Notes: generated from the letters alone by a model not told the origin. Counted from the first letter of the stretch, positions 19,811 through 28,671 are shown. The stretch: DNA of 64,000 nucleotides from Nocardia vinacea NBRC 16497 (GCF_000308835.1 NZ_BAGN01000069.1:1-64000); one strand, 5' to 3'. Numbers and translations: made by a program.

Positions 19811-20761
19811 TCACAGCGTTTCGATGAGCGCCGACACCTCGCGGGCGCAACCGTGGGCGATCGTGATGCCGGAGCCGCCGTGGCCGTAGTTGTGGATCAC
19901 CGGAATCGCTGTCGAGTCGGCCTGGGCGATTTCGAGGCGGACTTCGGCGCGACCCGGCCGCAGTCCGACGAGTGTTTCGATGACCTCGGCGCCGGTCAAC
20001 TGCGGTACGAGATCTCGGCAGCGGCGCAGGATCGACTGTGTCAGTTGCGGATCGGGGGTCTGATCCCATGCTCCGGTCTCCAGTGAGCCACCGAGGATGC
20101 AGTCGTGGGTACGGGGGTGGACGTAGGCGCGCCCCAGTGGATGTGCTTCGTCGCGCACCGACACCGAGACGCCGGGGTTGGTAATGCGCACGATCTGGCC
20201 GCGGATCGGGTAGACCGCGGCGTCGTCGGCCAGTGAACCGGCGCGCAGGCCCGCACAGTTGACGATGACATCGGGCGCCAGGTCATCGAGTTCGTCCAGA
20301 CTCCGGACCGTCCGCCGAACCCAGTATGCGCCGGCCTGGCGAACCTGGGATTCCAGCCACGGCAGGAAGATCGGCATCTCGAGCAGTGGTACCGCGAACC
20401 GGAACCCGAATCGGTAGTGCGGCGGGAGTTCGTCCGGCCGCGCCCGTCGGAACGCACGTACCGCCGCCGACCAGGACGGTGTCGCCGGTTCGTCCCGATA
20501 GACGGCGAGCGACTCACACATGCGGGCGCCCGGTACATCCTCGTGTGCCAGTCGCGCCAGATGGGCGAACGTCTCGGCGCTCCAGGCGGCAACGCGATCG
20601 GTCGGCCCTGCCGCGGTCGGGAACCACACCGCGGCGGCGAGAAATGACGTCGTCGAGTCGATGGGATCCGCACTCACCACCACGACGTGATGCCCGCCGC
20701 GCAGGAGCTCGTATGCCGTTGACAGACCGACGATTCCGGATCCGACTACCACCGCTCGCAC
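19811..20761 (-). CDS. D-amino-acid oxidase-type flavoprotein
   Basis: 316 residues. [14 protein letters not shown] at the N-terminus is the FAD-binding GxGxxG motif. [19 protein letters not shown] and the C-terminal [15 protein letters not shown] are D-amino-acid oxidase signatures; the length fits. It would oxidise D-amino acids to keto acids with O2. GTG 20761 is chosen because TAGAAT ends 7 nt upstream (leaderless). The gene is divergent from an asparagine-type permease across 85 bp holding an inverted repeat, so uptake and oxidation of an amino acid may be linked. Substrate range is inferred only. Confidence 0.8.
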   Translation of the reverse strand: MRAVVVGSGIVGLSTAYELLRGGHHVVVVSADPIDSTTSFLAAAVWFPTAAGPTDRVAAWSAETFAHLARLAHEDVPGARMCESLAVYRDEPATPSWSAAVRAFRRARPDELPPHYRFGFRFAVPLLEMPIFLPWLESQVRQAGAYWVRRTVRSLDELDDLAPDVIVNCAGLRAGSLADDAAVYPIRGQIVRITNPGVSVSVRDEAHPLGRAYVHPRTHDCILGGSLETGAWDQTPDPQLTQSILRRCRDLVPQLTGAEVIETLVGLRPGRAEVRLEIAQADSTAIPVIHNYGHGGSGITIAHGCAREVSALIETL

Positions 20762-20768
20762 AGCGATA

Positions 20769-20774
20769 ATTCTA
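20769..20774 (-). promoter_or_regulatory. -10 hexamer of D-amino-acid oxidase gene (leaderless)
   Basis: TAGAAT on the minus strand, 7 nt before GTG 20761. Confidence 0.5.
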
Positions 20775-20788
20775 ACACTATTGAGTGT
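20775..20788. promoter_or_regulatory. operator candidate between oxidase and permease genes
   Basis: ACACT-ATTG-AGTGT, a perfect 5-bp inverted repeat touching the oxidase -10 hexamer. Placed to repress the oxidase and perhaps control the divergent permease. Regulator not encoded nearby. Confidence 0.45.
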
Positions 20789-20846
20789 GCCGTTATTTGA
20801 CGATACATTGTTCAGCGATACGATTCGGGGAGCGCTGGAGGCCACG

Positions 20847-22274
20847 GTGACTGACGTATTGCACGACGAGGACGCCGGGTATCAGAAGAGTCTTCGTCCA
20901 CGTCAGCTACAGATGATCGCGATCGGCGGTGCCATCGGCACCGGACTGTTCCTCGGCGCGGGCGGTCGGTTGGCCAGCGCCGGTCCCGGACTGGTTCTGG
21001 TCTACGCCGTATGCGGAGTGTTCGTCTTCTTCGTGCTCCGCGCGCTGGGCGAGCTGGTATTGCACCGTCCGTCGTCGGGATCGTTCGTTTCCTACGCCCG
21101 CGAGTTCTACGGCGAGAAGCTCGCGTATGCGGTCGGTTGGATGTATTTCTTCCACTGGTGCATGAGCGGCATCGTGGACATCACCGCCATCGCCACTTAC
21201 GTCCACTATTGGTCGGCCTTCGGCGCGATTCCGCAGTGGGTCATCGCGCTGATCGCGCTGGCCGTGGTGGTGGCCATCAATCTGGTGTCGGTGCGCTGGT
21301 TCGGTGAGCTGGAATTCTGGGCCGCGCTGATCAAAGTTATTGCGCTGGTGAGCTTTCTGGTGATCGGCACGGTCTTCCTCGTCGGCCGCTTCCGGATCGC
21401 GGGCGAAAGTACCGGGCCCGGTGTCCTGCGCGACCACGGCGGGCTGTTCCCGACCGGGTTGCTGCCGTTGGTCGTCGTCACGACCGGTGTCGTATTCGCC
21501 TACTCCGCAGTGGAATTGGTGGGCACCGCCGCCGGAGAGGCGGAAAATCCGGAGAAGATCATGCCGCGCGCCATCAACTCGGTGATCGCACGCATTGCCG
21601 TGTTCTACGTCGGTTCGCTGGTCCTGCTCAGCCTGCTGCTGCCCTACACCGCCTTCCGTGCGGGGCAGAGTCCGTTCGTCACGTTCTTCGCCAAAATCGG
21701 TGTGGAGGGTGCGGATTCCGTCATGAACCTCGTGGTGCTGACGGCGGCATTCTCCAGCCTCAATGCGGGCCTGTACTCGACGGGCCGAATCCTGCGCTCC
21801 ATGTCGATGAACGGCAGCGCCCCCGCCCGCGCCGCCAAGCTGTCGGCGAATGGTGTTCCGTACGTCGGAATTCTGGCCACCGGTGCGATCGCCCTGACCG
21901 GCGTCGGACTCAATGCGGTGGTCCCCGAGCAGGCATACGAGATCGTGCTGAATATGTCTGCCCTCGGTGTGATCACCGCTTGGGCGGCAATCGTGCTGTG
22001 CCAATTGCAGCTGTGGCGTTGGTGGCGCGACGGCCGCGTGGCCCGCCCCGCGTTCCGCCTGATCGGCACCCCGTACACCAGCATCGCCACCTTGGTATTC
22101 CTCGCCGGTGTAGTGGCGCTGATGGCGAGCAGCGGGAGCGCAGAACAGCGCAGCGCGATCGTCGCCGTACCGCTGATCATGGTTCCGGTGCTGGTCGGAG
22201 GTTGGTTCCTCAGGCGCCGCCGAAGCACCACCGAGGAGGTCCAGACGGTGGCGGACTCCGAACCGTCGCATTAG
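20847..22274 (+). CDS. ansP: L-asparagine-type amino acid permease (APC family)
   Basis: 475-residue, 12-helix amino acid/proton symporter. [24 protein letters not shown] opens the first helix; [19 protein letters not shown] and [12 protein letters not shown] agree from memory with mycobacterial AnsP proteins. GTG 20847 is preferred because GGAGG lies 5 nt upstream and the resulting N-terminus has AnsP length; TTG 20781 would add 22 residues and run over the operator. Divergent from a D-amino-acid oxidase. The last 25 codons (RRRR...ADSEPSH) recur, decayed, near 28.39 kb. Confidence 0.85.
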   Translation: MTDVLHDEDAGYQKSLRPRQLQMIAIGGAIGTGLFLGAGGRLASAGPGLVLVYAVCGVFVFFVLRALGELVLHRPSSGSFVSYAREFYGEKLAYAVGWMYFFHWCMSGIVDITAIATYVHYWSAFGAIPQWVIALIALAVVVAINLVSVRWFGELEFWAALIKVIALVSFLVIGTVFLVGRFRIAGESTGPGVLRDHGGLFPTGLLPLVVVTTGVVFAYSAVELVGTAAGEAENPEKIMPRAINSVIARIAVFYVGSLVLLSLLLPYTAFRAGQSPFVTFFAKIGVEGADSVMNLVVLTAAFSSLNAGLYSTGRILRSMSMNGSAPARAAKLSANGVPYVGILATGAIALTGVGLNAVVPEQAYEIVLNMSALGVITAWAAIVLCQLQLWRWWRDGRVARPAFRLIGTPYTSIATLVFLAGVVALMASSGSAEQRSAIVAVPLIMVPVLVGGWFLRRRRSTTEEVQTVADSEPSH

Positions 22275-22424
22275 GAACGCCGTCTGTGTTGTAGATGTCG
22301 TCAAGCCGGTCATCGCTGCCCCAGCGCTGATCGTCGAATATGTCTCCGCAACAGCGTGCAACGGCGAGGTCATCGATGCCTCGGGTGTACCTGTCGGGGT
22401 GTCGCCTGATCGGCTGCGGTCTGA

Positions 22425-23252
22425 TCATTCGAGGGGGTCGTGCCGGCTCATGGTGTCGGCGCTGGCCTGGGTGATGAATTTGACGGCGTCGTTGCGGGAG
22501 ATCGAGCCCATCATCTGGACGGCGGCACGCATTTGTTCGCCGACCATCCAGGTCGGTCCGTTGGTGAGGTTGTCGAACGCCTCGGTGACGACATCGTCTG
22601 CCGGGGTGGCGTCGGTCGGTATTTCGTTTTCCGAGGCGAGGACACCGCGATGGTGTTCCAGGCGGCGCAGGGCGGGTGTGTCGGTTTTGCCGAGGATCAA
22701 TCCGAGCACGTCGATGCCTTTGTCGTGCAGTTCGGCCCACAGCGCTTCGGTGAAGACCATGTCGAAAGCCTTGCTGGCGCCATAGGCGACCATGTTCGGT
22801 GCTCCGGCGAGTCCCGCGCCGGAGCCGACGATCACGATTCCGCCGCGTCCGCGCCGCACCATAGCCGGGGCGTAGTGATGGCACAGCTGCATCGGGACGA
22901 CGCAGTTGCGCTGCACCAGCGATTCGGCGGCGGTGACCGGGCTGGTCAGAAACGACTCGAAGCGGGGATCGGCGCCTGCGCAGTACACCAGCAGGCCGAT
23001 GTCGAGATCCTGCGTGGCGTCGGCGACGACCTGGGCCGCGCCCGCTTGTGCGAGATCGATTGCGAGCGTGCGGGTTTGTGTGCCGGTGCGTTTCCCGATT
23101 CCGGCCGCGACCTGGTCGAGCACGTGTTGCCGGCGGGCCAGCAGGACGACGTTGACACCGTCGCGGGCGATGCGCTCGGCGAAGGCGGCGCCGACCCCGT
23201 CGGACGCACCGGCGACGAGCGCCCAAGGACCGTATTTGTCCGCGAAACTCAT
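22425..23252 (-). CDS. short-chain dehydrogenase
   Basis: 275 residues; AGASDGVGAAFAERIA is the NAD(P) motif, YCAGADP replaces the usual NNAG, and Ser with YGASKAF are catalytic. ATG 23252 overlaps the upstream NTF2-like gene by 4 bp (ATGA), so both are translationally coupled. Third gene of an operon with a zinc-type dehydrogenase and an NTF2-like protein, divergent from an IclR regulator. The set suggests degradation of an alcohol or steroid-like compound; substrate unknown. Confidence 0.82.
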   Translation of the reverse strand: MSFADKYGPWALVAGASDGVGAAFAERIARDGVNVVLLARRQHVLDQVAAGIGKRTGTQTRTLAIDLAQAGAAQVVADATQDLDIGLLVYCAGADPRFESFLTSPVTAAESLVQRNCVVPMQLCHHYAPAMVRRGRGGIVIVGSGAGLAGAPNMVAYGASKAFDMVFTEALWAELHDKGIDVLGLILGKTDTPALRRLEHHRGVLASENEIPTDATPADDVVTEAFDNLTNGPTWMVGEQMRAAVQMMGSISRNDAVKFITQASADTMSRHDPLE

Positions 23253-23695
23253 GCTGCATCGCCTCCGGCCGTGCTCACGTTCGCGACGATTCCGACCGAG
23301 CTGATGCGTACGACGGTGAAGCGGCGACGCGCGATGCGCCAGCCGTCGGGTGTGCGCACGAGGTGGTCGTCGTAGTAGCCGACGGCATTGACGCCGGAAT
23401 CGTTGTCGGGGGCCATGATCAGTCCGTCGACATACGTGCGCGCTTCGGCGGTGTCGGCGTCGACGGCGATCGCCTGGTTGCTCAGGCGGTGCAGGGTGTG
23501 GCCCGCCGCCGCGTGCGACTGTGTCATGAACTCGGTGACCGCGTCGATGCCGTGCCAGGTGCCGATGTTGCCGTAGTCGAGTTCGCAGTCGTCGGTGAAC
23601 GCGGTGCGGAACAGTGTCCAGTCGCGCCGGTCGATTCCGGTCGCGTACCGCACCAGCACATCGGAAATGTCCTGGCGGTCTTCGTATTCGCTCAT
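23249..23695 (-). CDS. SnoaL/NTF2-like protein
   Basis: 148 residues of the cone-shaped NTF2 fold: DISDVLVRYATGIDRRDWTLF opening, TFTDDCELDYGN core and GWRIARRRFTVV closing strand. Such proteins act as small dehydratases, isomerases or hydrolases, or as dehydrogenase partners. Overlaps the preceding dehydrogenase gene and the following SDR gene by 4 bp each, so its product is probably made in step with both enzymes. Confidence 0.8.
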   Translation of the reverse strand: MSEYEDRQDISDVLVRYATGIDRRDWTLFRTAFTDDCELDYGNIGTWHGIDAVTEFMTQSHAAAGHTLHRLSNQAIAVDADTAEARTYVDGLIMAPDNDSGVNAVGYYDDHLVRTPDGWRIARRRFTVVRISSVGIVANVSTAGGDAA

Positions 23696-24744
23696 GCGGG
23701 GGCTCCGTTCGGGTGGACGATGACGCGTGGCGGGCCCTCGGATCTGCGTGCCCGATCGAGCGCGTCGGGGACTTCGTCGAGGGTGATGATCTGCCCGATG
23801 CTCGGCAGCGGGTCGAGTCCGCCCGAGGCGATGGCGTCGAGCGTGCCGTACCAGTCCTGTGGCATCGGTCCGCCGCCGAATTGGATCGAGACGCCTCGGC
23901 GGGTCGCGGTGGTGACGTCCAGCGTGTCACCGGTGTACCAGCCGCCGGCGCAATACAGGCGGGTGCCCATGTCCGCGGATTCGACGAGATTCTGGAGCAG
24001 GCCAGGGACGCCGACGCACTCGAACACCACGGCCGGGCCCCACAGGTTGCGTTCGGCTCTGACCTGCCGCCATACCTCGAACGGTGCGCGTTCGGCCGGG
24101 TCGACCAGGATGTGCGCACCGAACTCGTCGCGGGCCAGGGCCCGGCGTTCGCCGTTGTAGTCCGCCACGATGATCGGCTCGACGCCGCGGCCCGCCAGCG
24201 CGGCAACGGCCGATAAGCCGATCGCCCCGGCCCCGATGACGATCGCGATCTCGTCGGGCCGCACATCGGCGATCCGCACATAGAACTCGCCGACCGCGAA
24301 GGCGTCGGTCAACGCGACCGCGTCGTCGGAGACATCGCTGCGCACCTGTCTCGCGATCGCCTCCGAGATGACGACCAGCTCACCGAAACTGCCCTGCGCT
24401 TCGGGGTGCTGCCCGATGATCCGCGTGCCGTCGGCCCCACCGTTCACCAGTCGGATCGGTATCGACGTCACCCGGGCACCGACCGGGAACCGATCGGAAC
24501 AACCCGGCCCGTGGGCGAGGACTTCGCCGACGAATTCGTGCCCGAGGACGATGTCGCGATCGGCGGCATACAGCGACCGGCCCGTCGGATCTTCGATACC
24601 TAATTCGGGGTGGTCCATGAAGTGCACATCGGACCCGCAGATCGCCGTACTCAGCGTTTTGACAAGTAATTCGCCGGGCCCCGGCACCGGGTCCGGGATT
24701 TCTCGGATACCGAGCCGTCCCTGTCGTAAAACCACCGCACGCAC
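23692..24744 (-). CDS. zinc-dependent medium-chain alcohol dehydrogenase family protein
   Basis: 350 residues. Catalytic-zinc ligands are in CGSDVHF (Cys36) and GHEFVG. The four-cysteine structural zinc lobe is absent. GAGAIGLSAVAALAGRG is the NAD(P)-binding motif. GTG 24744 follows AAGGAG at good distance. First gene of the SDR/NTF2 operon; 94 bp upstream the divergent IclR gene begins, with a long inverted repeat between. The lack of the structural site fits a sorbitol/threonine-type or quinone-type subgroup, so substrate is open. Confidence 0.82.
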   Translation of the reverse strand: MRAVVLRQGRLGIREIPDPVPGPGELLVKTLSTAICGSDVHFMDHPELGIEDPTGRSLYAADRDIVLGHEFVGEVLAHGPGCSDRFPVGARVTSIPIRLVNGGADGTRIIGQHPEAQGSFGELVVISEAIARQVRSDVSDDAVALTDAFAVGEFYVRIADVRPDEIAIVIGAGAIGLSAVAALAGRGVEPIIVADYNGERRALARDEFGAHILVDPAERAPFEVWRQVRAERNLWGPAVVFECVGVPGLLQNLVESADMGTRLYCAGGWYTGDTLDVTTATRRGVSIQFGGGPMPQDWYGTLDAIASGGLDPLPSIGQIITLDEVPDALDRARRSEGPPRVIVHPNGAPA

Positions 24745-24764
24745 CCGATGCTCCTTCGCTTGCG

Positions 24765-24797
24765 ATTCTCGAATACTAGAGATAGTCTTTCGAGAAT
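24765..24797. promoter_or_regulatory. long inverted repeat between iclR-type gene and dehydrogenase operon
   Basis: ATTCTCGAA (24765-24773) and TTCGAGAAT (24789-24797), a perfect 9-bp inverted repeat with 15-bp spacer that itself contains ACTA-GAGA-TAGT. TTCGAGAATTC recurs at 25696-25706 inside the end of the regulator gene. Most likely the IclR operator. Confidence 0.65.
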
Positions 24798-24838
24798 TCG
24801 ATGAATGCTATGTACTGTGGCGATGAGGAGTCAAGGCC

Positions 24839-25723
24839 ATTCCTGGAGCAACCTCTGCCCCGACAGCCCGGGCACTCGATGTCGTCGAGCTGCTGGCGCG
24901 GGCCGGTGCCACCCGGTTGCGGTTTTCCGATATCGCGCGCGAACTCGGCCTCACCCAGGGCACTGCCCACGCGATCCTGATGACGCTGTGCGATCGTGGC
25001 TGGGCCAGCCGCGATCCCGTCGACAAGACCTACTGGCTGGGGCCCGCGCTGGCGGTAGTGGCGGCGCACGCCGATACCGCGCGGCCGCTGACGCACGCCG
25101 CACGCGCTGCGGCGCTCGCCGTCAGCCGCGACGTCGGCTACCCCGCCGCCGTGGTCGAGCGGGTCGACGACGCGCTGATGATCACCGCGATCGAGGGCGG
25201 CGACACGCCTCAGGGCGCCGGCATTCCGGGAGACCGGATCCCCTACGCTCCGCCGTTCGGTGTCGCCTTCGCCGCATGGGACACCCCCGACGAACAACGT
25301 GCGTGGATCCGGCGCGCCACGACCACCGACGCCGCGGTCCAGCAGCGCCTCGAGCGGGTCCTCGCCCGTACCCGCGAGCGCGGATTCGATATCGACTGGA
25401 CCACACCGGCTCTGGCGCAAAACGCGTACCTGGTCGGTACGCTGCGCGGGGACAGTCTCCCGCCCCGTGCGCAGCAGATCCTGGAGCAGTTGCTCGCCGA
25501 ATTCGCCACCATCGGCTTCGTCGCCGAAGACGACCCCGCACGCGAAGCGCAACCCGTGATTACCATCGCCGCGCCAGTGTTCGACCACCGGCGTCGGGTC
25601 GCGTTACTCGTGAGCGTCCATCCGTTGCGTGCGCTGTCCACCGTCGAGATCGAGGCGATCGGCACACGGTTGACTCAGGCGACCGCCTCGGTCGATTCGA
25701 GAATTCAGTCAACCGAAGACTGA
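24839..25723 (+). CDS. IclR-family transcriptional regulator with unusual start
   Basis: The IclR winged helix begins at ALDVVELLARAGATRLRFSD and continues IARELGLTQGTAHAILMTLC; the ligand-binding domain follows to residue 294. The helix-turn-helix needs residues upstream of TTG 24917, yet the only start-like codon after the in-frame TGA is ATT 24839, 8 nt behind GAGGAG; two CTG codons are the other options. ATG 24823 is in another frame. So either ATT is used or one base is missing here. Divergent from the dehydrogenase operon it probably controls. Confidence 0.75.
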   Translation: MPGATSAPTARALDVVELLARAGATRLRFSDIARELGLTQGTAHAILMTLCDRGWASRDPVDKTYWLGPALAVVAAHADTARPLTHAARAAALAVSRDVGYPAAVVERVDDALMITAIEGGDTPQGAGIPGDRIPYAPPFGVAFAAWDTPDEQRAWIRRATTTDAAVQQRLERVLARTRERGFDIDWTTPALAQNAYLVGTLRGDSLPPRAQQILEQLLAEFATIGFVAEDDPAREAQPVITIAAPVFDHRRRVALLVSVHPLRALSTVEIEAIGTRLTQATASVDSRIQSTED

Positions 25724-25986
25724 TGTTTCGACCATCCAGACGCCATCGAATCGTTCTCAGGCCAAGATCATCGGCCGGCGCGCCTGTCTGCCACCTCGCC
25801 ACCGACGAACTGGAATCCCTCGTCGAACACCTGCGCGCCCAAGGTGTTTCGGTCACGAGCATCCGACGCGAGCCGACCGCCTCCTACGCCATAGCCGGAG
25901 GACCCGACAGATTGCTGATCGAGATATTCCAACCCGATCGCACCGCAATCCCCGCCGATCTCCATGAATTCTTCGGCCTGAGTTAG
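25723..25986 (+). pseudogene. C-terminal fragment of a VOC-family protein
   Basis: 87 codons from ATG 25723, which overlaps the IclR stop. Residues 22-85 (HLATDELESLVEHLRAQGV, then GGPDRLLIEIFQPD) look like the second module of a VOC/glyoxalase protein; the first module is absent and the first 20 residues are Arg-rich and unlike any VOC start. Either a truncated relic or a small VOC-half protein coupled to the regulator. It overlaps the convergent gene's stop by 4 bp. Confidence 0.5.
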
Positions 25987-26261
25987 TACCGTTCTCGCGG
26001 ATGTCTCGTTGGGCGAACAACTTCCGTCCAATACGCGTGTCGAATCGCATCCCACAACCGTGATAGTGCGGGGAATTGCTCGCGCATCTGCACGAGGTCG
26101 GGGGCGGATGCTGGGGTGAACGAAACCAAGGGCTCCTCGGACCCGTTGCATACCAACATCATTCGAATCCGAGAGCGGTCGATTCGCCATTCGGCCAGCC
26201 AGCCGTCCACCTCGGTGCGGTACATGTCCGTTCGCGGATGTGGGCTATCGGGTGCGCGCAT
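25983..26261 (-). CDS. hypothetical protein, 92 aa
   Basis: Not recognised. ATG 26261 overlaps the upstream gene by 17 bp, so the two are translated together. Pattern suggests a small alpha/beta cytosolic protein (VDGWLAEWRIDRSRIRMMLV, then ALSRLWDAIRHAYWTEV). It belongs to a two-gene unit divergent from an XRE regulator. Confidence 0.55.
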   Translation of the reverse strand: MRAPDSPHPRTDMYRTEVDGWLAEWRIDRSRIRMMLVCNGSEEPLVSFTPASAPDLVQMREQFPALSRLWDAIRHAYWTEVVRPTRHPRERY

Positions 26262-26745
26262 CGTCGGGGTCGTGCGCCAGGGACTCGAGCCGGTCCAGTA
26301 CCTCTCGTAACGTCTCCAGTGTGGGGCCGCCCCGTCGCGGTTTGTCGGTCCCCGGTGTCGGTGGGTAGTCGATACCCCGTACGGCGGCGCGTTCGCGCGG
26401 GCTCATCGACTGCGGGACCAGTCGACCGGCCATGACGAGTGTGTGCTGGGCCGCCGCTTTCCACACGCACTGATGGATACGGCACGCGCGATGCTGTTGC
26501 GACAGCGCGTGTGCCAGCTCCACGTCCGCGAAATCGCACAACGGCTGCGGCGCAACGAATATCTGCCGCTCGGTCCCGCTACCGATGTCATTGCGGTCGG
26601 CGACGATTTCCGGTTCGACTTCCCATCCCTCGTCGTCGACGAGAGACCATGCTCCATCGGCGCGTTCGAGATATCGCGGACTGTCCTCCGGTGCAATCGC
26701 CAGTTTCCGGGCGTCCTCGTCATCGAGTCGCGCTGATTCTTTCAT
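26245..26745 (-). CDS. hypothetical Cys/His-containing protein, 166 aa
   Basis: Not recognised. The centre holds CDFADVELAHALSQQHRAC and HQC, then WKAAAQHTLVMAGRLVPQ: three Cys and several His that could bind metal, followed by a helix. The C-terminus is Arg/Asp-rich. ATG 26745 follows an AAGGGGG-type ribosome binding site. First gene of the unit divergent from the XRE regulator at 26946; the regulator probably controls it. Confidence 0.6.
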   Translation of the reverse strand: MKESARLDDEDARKLAIAPEDSPRYLERADGAWSLVDDEGWEVEPEIVADRNDIGSGTERQIFVAPQPLCDFADVELAHALSQQHRACRIHQCVWKAAAQHTLVMAGRLVPQSMSPRERAAVRGIDYPPTPGTDKPRRGGPTLETLREVLDRLESLAHDPDDARTR

Positions 26746-26862
26746 TGCGTACCCCCTTTACGTCCTCCGGTTGGTTGGCTCCCGCCGCCGAGGTGCCGAG
26801 GGTGCGGCATCGACCCGACGGCGGGGCTGGGAAGCACGCTAAGTGCCCGTTTCTAGGTGGTC

Positions 26863-26879
26863 GGGTACGGTTTGTACCC
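26863..26879. promoter_or_regulatory. operator candidate for the XRE regulator
   Basis: GGGTAC-GGTTT-GTACCC, a perfect 6-bp inverted repeat in the 200-bp divergent region, 66 bp before the regulator start. GTACCCCC occurs again just before the leftward gene (26747-26754). Confidence 0.5.
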
Positions 26880-26945
26880 CCGCCGATGCGCCCACGTCCG
26901 GCTACGCTGGAACCACTCGAACCAACCGGGTGAAGGGGTGAGGCG

Positions 26946-28172
26946 ATGTACAGCCCTGACGACAGCGCGCCAGTCGGCGAGCGGATCAAGTGGCAGCGTG
27001 AGCGCATCGGTATGTCACGGCCCGTACTGTCGGGACTGGTCGGCCGGTCGGCCGAATGGCTCAAGGCGGTAGAGAACGGACGCATCCAAACTCCCCGGCT
27101 GCCAATGCTTTTGCGGATCGCGCGAGCCCTCGAGCTCGAAGACCTGGCCGAGCTGACCGGCAACGACCATGCCGTACCGGTGTCGGTGTTCGCTGGTGAG
27201 CGGCACTCCGCACTGAACGAAGTGCAAGCGGCACTGACCGACTTCCGGCTGAGCCCAGCCGAACGACCGGTAAGCGCCGAGCACGTGGCCGAGCGGCTGC
27301 GGCAGGCGTGGCGTGTGCGTCACGCCAGCCCGGATCACCGCAGTCAGCTCGGCGCGCTACTGCCCGGATTGATCAGGGATGCGCAGCGCGCGGCTCGCTC
27401 GACCGGGGACGAACGCCGAGCCGCCCGGCGGGTGTTGGCCGGTGTTTATCAACTCGCTGACTTCTACGTCGCGTATCAGCCTGCGCCCGAGCTGGTTTGG
27501 CTCGTCGCCGACCGTGCGCTGAACGAGTCGTACGAAGCCGACGACCCATACATCATCGCGTGTAGCGCGTGGGCAATGGTGCAGGCCTTGCGGGACTCGG
27601 GCCGCTGGTTCGAGGCGATAGTGTTGGCGCGCAACGCGATAGACAGAATCTCGCCGTACCTGGACAGGGACGAGACCGCCGACGATTGGCGCGGAATCGC
27701 GGGTGCTCTCGAGGCCGAGATCGCCTATGTGCACGCGCGCCGCGGACGCTACGGCGAAGCCTGGGAACATTGGGAACGCGCCGACCGGACTGCTCGCAAG
27801 CTAGGCGCGGGGTATCGGCATGTGCAGACCTCGTTCTCGATGCCGGTGATGGCCGCCCACGCGACCACGCTCGGAGTAGAGCTGCGCCGACCCGGGGAAG
27901 CGTTGCGTGCGTCCAACGAATTCGATGCTGACCGGATAGTCTCGCTGCCGCGTCGGAGCCGCCATTTCATCGAGGTCGCCCGCGCCCATTTCCAGCGCGA
28001 CGAGTCGACCGCCGTCCTTGCCATGCTCGACAAGTCGGAGCGCACCGCGTCCGAAACGATTCGGTACAACGGCTATGCCCGCGAGATGCTGCACGCCCTA
28101 GCGAAGCGCCCTCCGTCAGGGATGCGCGACGATGTCCGGGAACTGTGCCAGCGCGTCGGCGTTGCCGGCTAG
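26946..28172 (+). CDS. XRE-family regulator with TPR-like sensor domain
   Basis: 408 residues. Residues 10-65 form a lambda-type helix-turn-helix (MSRPVLSGLVGRSAEWLKAVENG). Residues 100-400 are all-helical with TPR-like pairs (RYGEAWEHWERADRTARKLG), a layout common in nocardial and streptomycete regulators that respond to peptides or metabolites. ATG 26946 has an AGGGG ribosome binding site. Divergent from two unknown genes it likely controls. Ligand unknown. Confidence 0.8.
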   Translation: MYSPDDSAPVGERIKWQRERIGMSRPVLSGLVGRSAEWLKAVENGRIQTPRLPMLLRIARALELEDLAELTGNDHAVPVSVFAGERHSALNEVQAALTDFRLSPAERPVSAEHVAERLRQAWRVRHASPDHRSQLGALLPGLIRDAQRAARSTGDERRAARRVLAGVYQLADFYVAYQPAPELVWLVADRALNESYEADDPYIIACSAWAMVQALRDSGRWFEAIVLARNAIDRISPYLDRDETADDWRGIAGALEAEIAYVHARRGRYGEAWEHWERADRTARKLGAGYRHVQTSFSMPVMAAHATTLGVELRRPGEALRASNEFDADRIVSLPRRSRHFIEVARAHFQRDESTAVLAMLDKSERTASETIRYNGYAREMLHALAKRPPSGMRDDVRELCQRVGVAG

Positions 28173-28262
28173 ACGCCAGCCGCTCAGGTACCTGTTCCCG
28201 CGCAGCTATAGGGCCGTCGATCCATTCGGCGTGGCTGTTGGCACACCATTCGACACGTCGTC

Positions 28263-28390
28263 CGGTTTGATGGCGCCCGCCGCCTGGACAATGTCTGACC
28301 GCAAGGACTGGCCGGAAGCTGGTTCCCAGGCACCGCCGAAACGTGCTGGAGGCCATCCAGATTGCGGCGGACTCCGAACCGTCTCATTAG
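28263..28390 (+). pseudogene. decayed 3' end of a second ansP-type permease gene
   Basis: About 85 bases ending at TAG 28390 align with the last 85 bases of ansP (22190-22274), including GCGGACTCCGAACCGTC in both. The final codons read LEAIQIAADSEPSH, against [16 protein letters not shown] in the intact gene. Upstream the match weakens, needs a one-base shift near 28330 and fades before about 28260. No start or membrane helices remain. It marks the right border of an accessory segment whose left border is the intact ansP end. Confidence 0.6.
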
Positions 28391-28631
28391 AAATACCGGC
28401 TGGGGCTTGGTGAGTCGCTGAAGAAGTCTGATTTACCCCGTTTAGGGGCTGCTCTGGTGTGGTACCTATCTCACGGCAGGCCGTGACCTCTGCATACTTC
28501 GGGCTATTCGGATGGGATATCGGTCACAGACGTGACAACTGAATCGGTGAGTTCCTTGGCGTGACCGGGGGACGACCCCTCGGACATGGATCCGCGTACG
28601 GTCGACAGAGGGTGAGACGACGTGCGCGGTA
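28391..28631. other. intergenic region between ansP remnant and tRNA-Arg
   Basis: No gene seen. Includes CACGGCAGGCCGTG (a short hairpin near 28482) and a G/C-rich run near 28570. No integrase or second tRNA copy. Confidence 0.4.
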
Positions 28632-28663
28632 CCCGTCTGCCCGCATAAATGCGAACGGACGGG
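28632..28663 (-). terminator. hairpin downstream of tRNA-Arg
   Basis: CCCGTC and GACGGG close an imperfect hairpin with an inner CGCAT-AA-ATGCG stem, 9 bp past the 3' end of the tRNA. No T-run follows, so it may be a processing or weak termination signal. Confidence 0.45.
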
Positions 28664-28671
28664 CTGCGTGG

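Noticed and set aside
22425..24281. 618-codon leftward frame fusing SDR with upstream sequence
   Set aside because: Only the last 275 codons match an SDR; the rest overlaps the dehydrogenase and NTF2-like genes in another frame.
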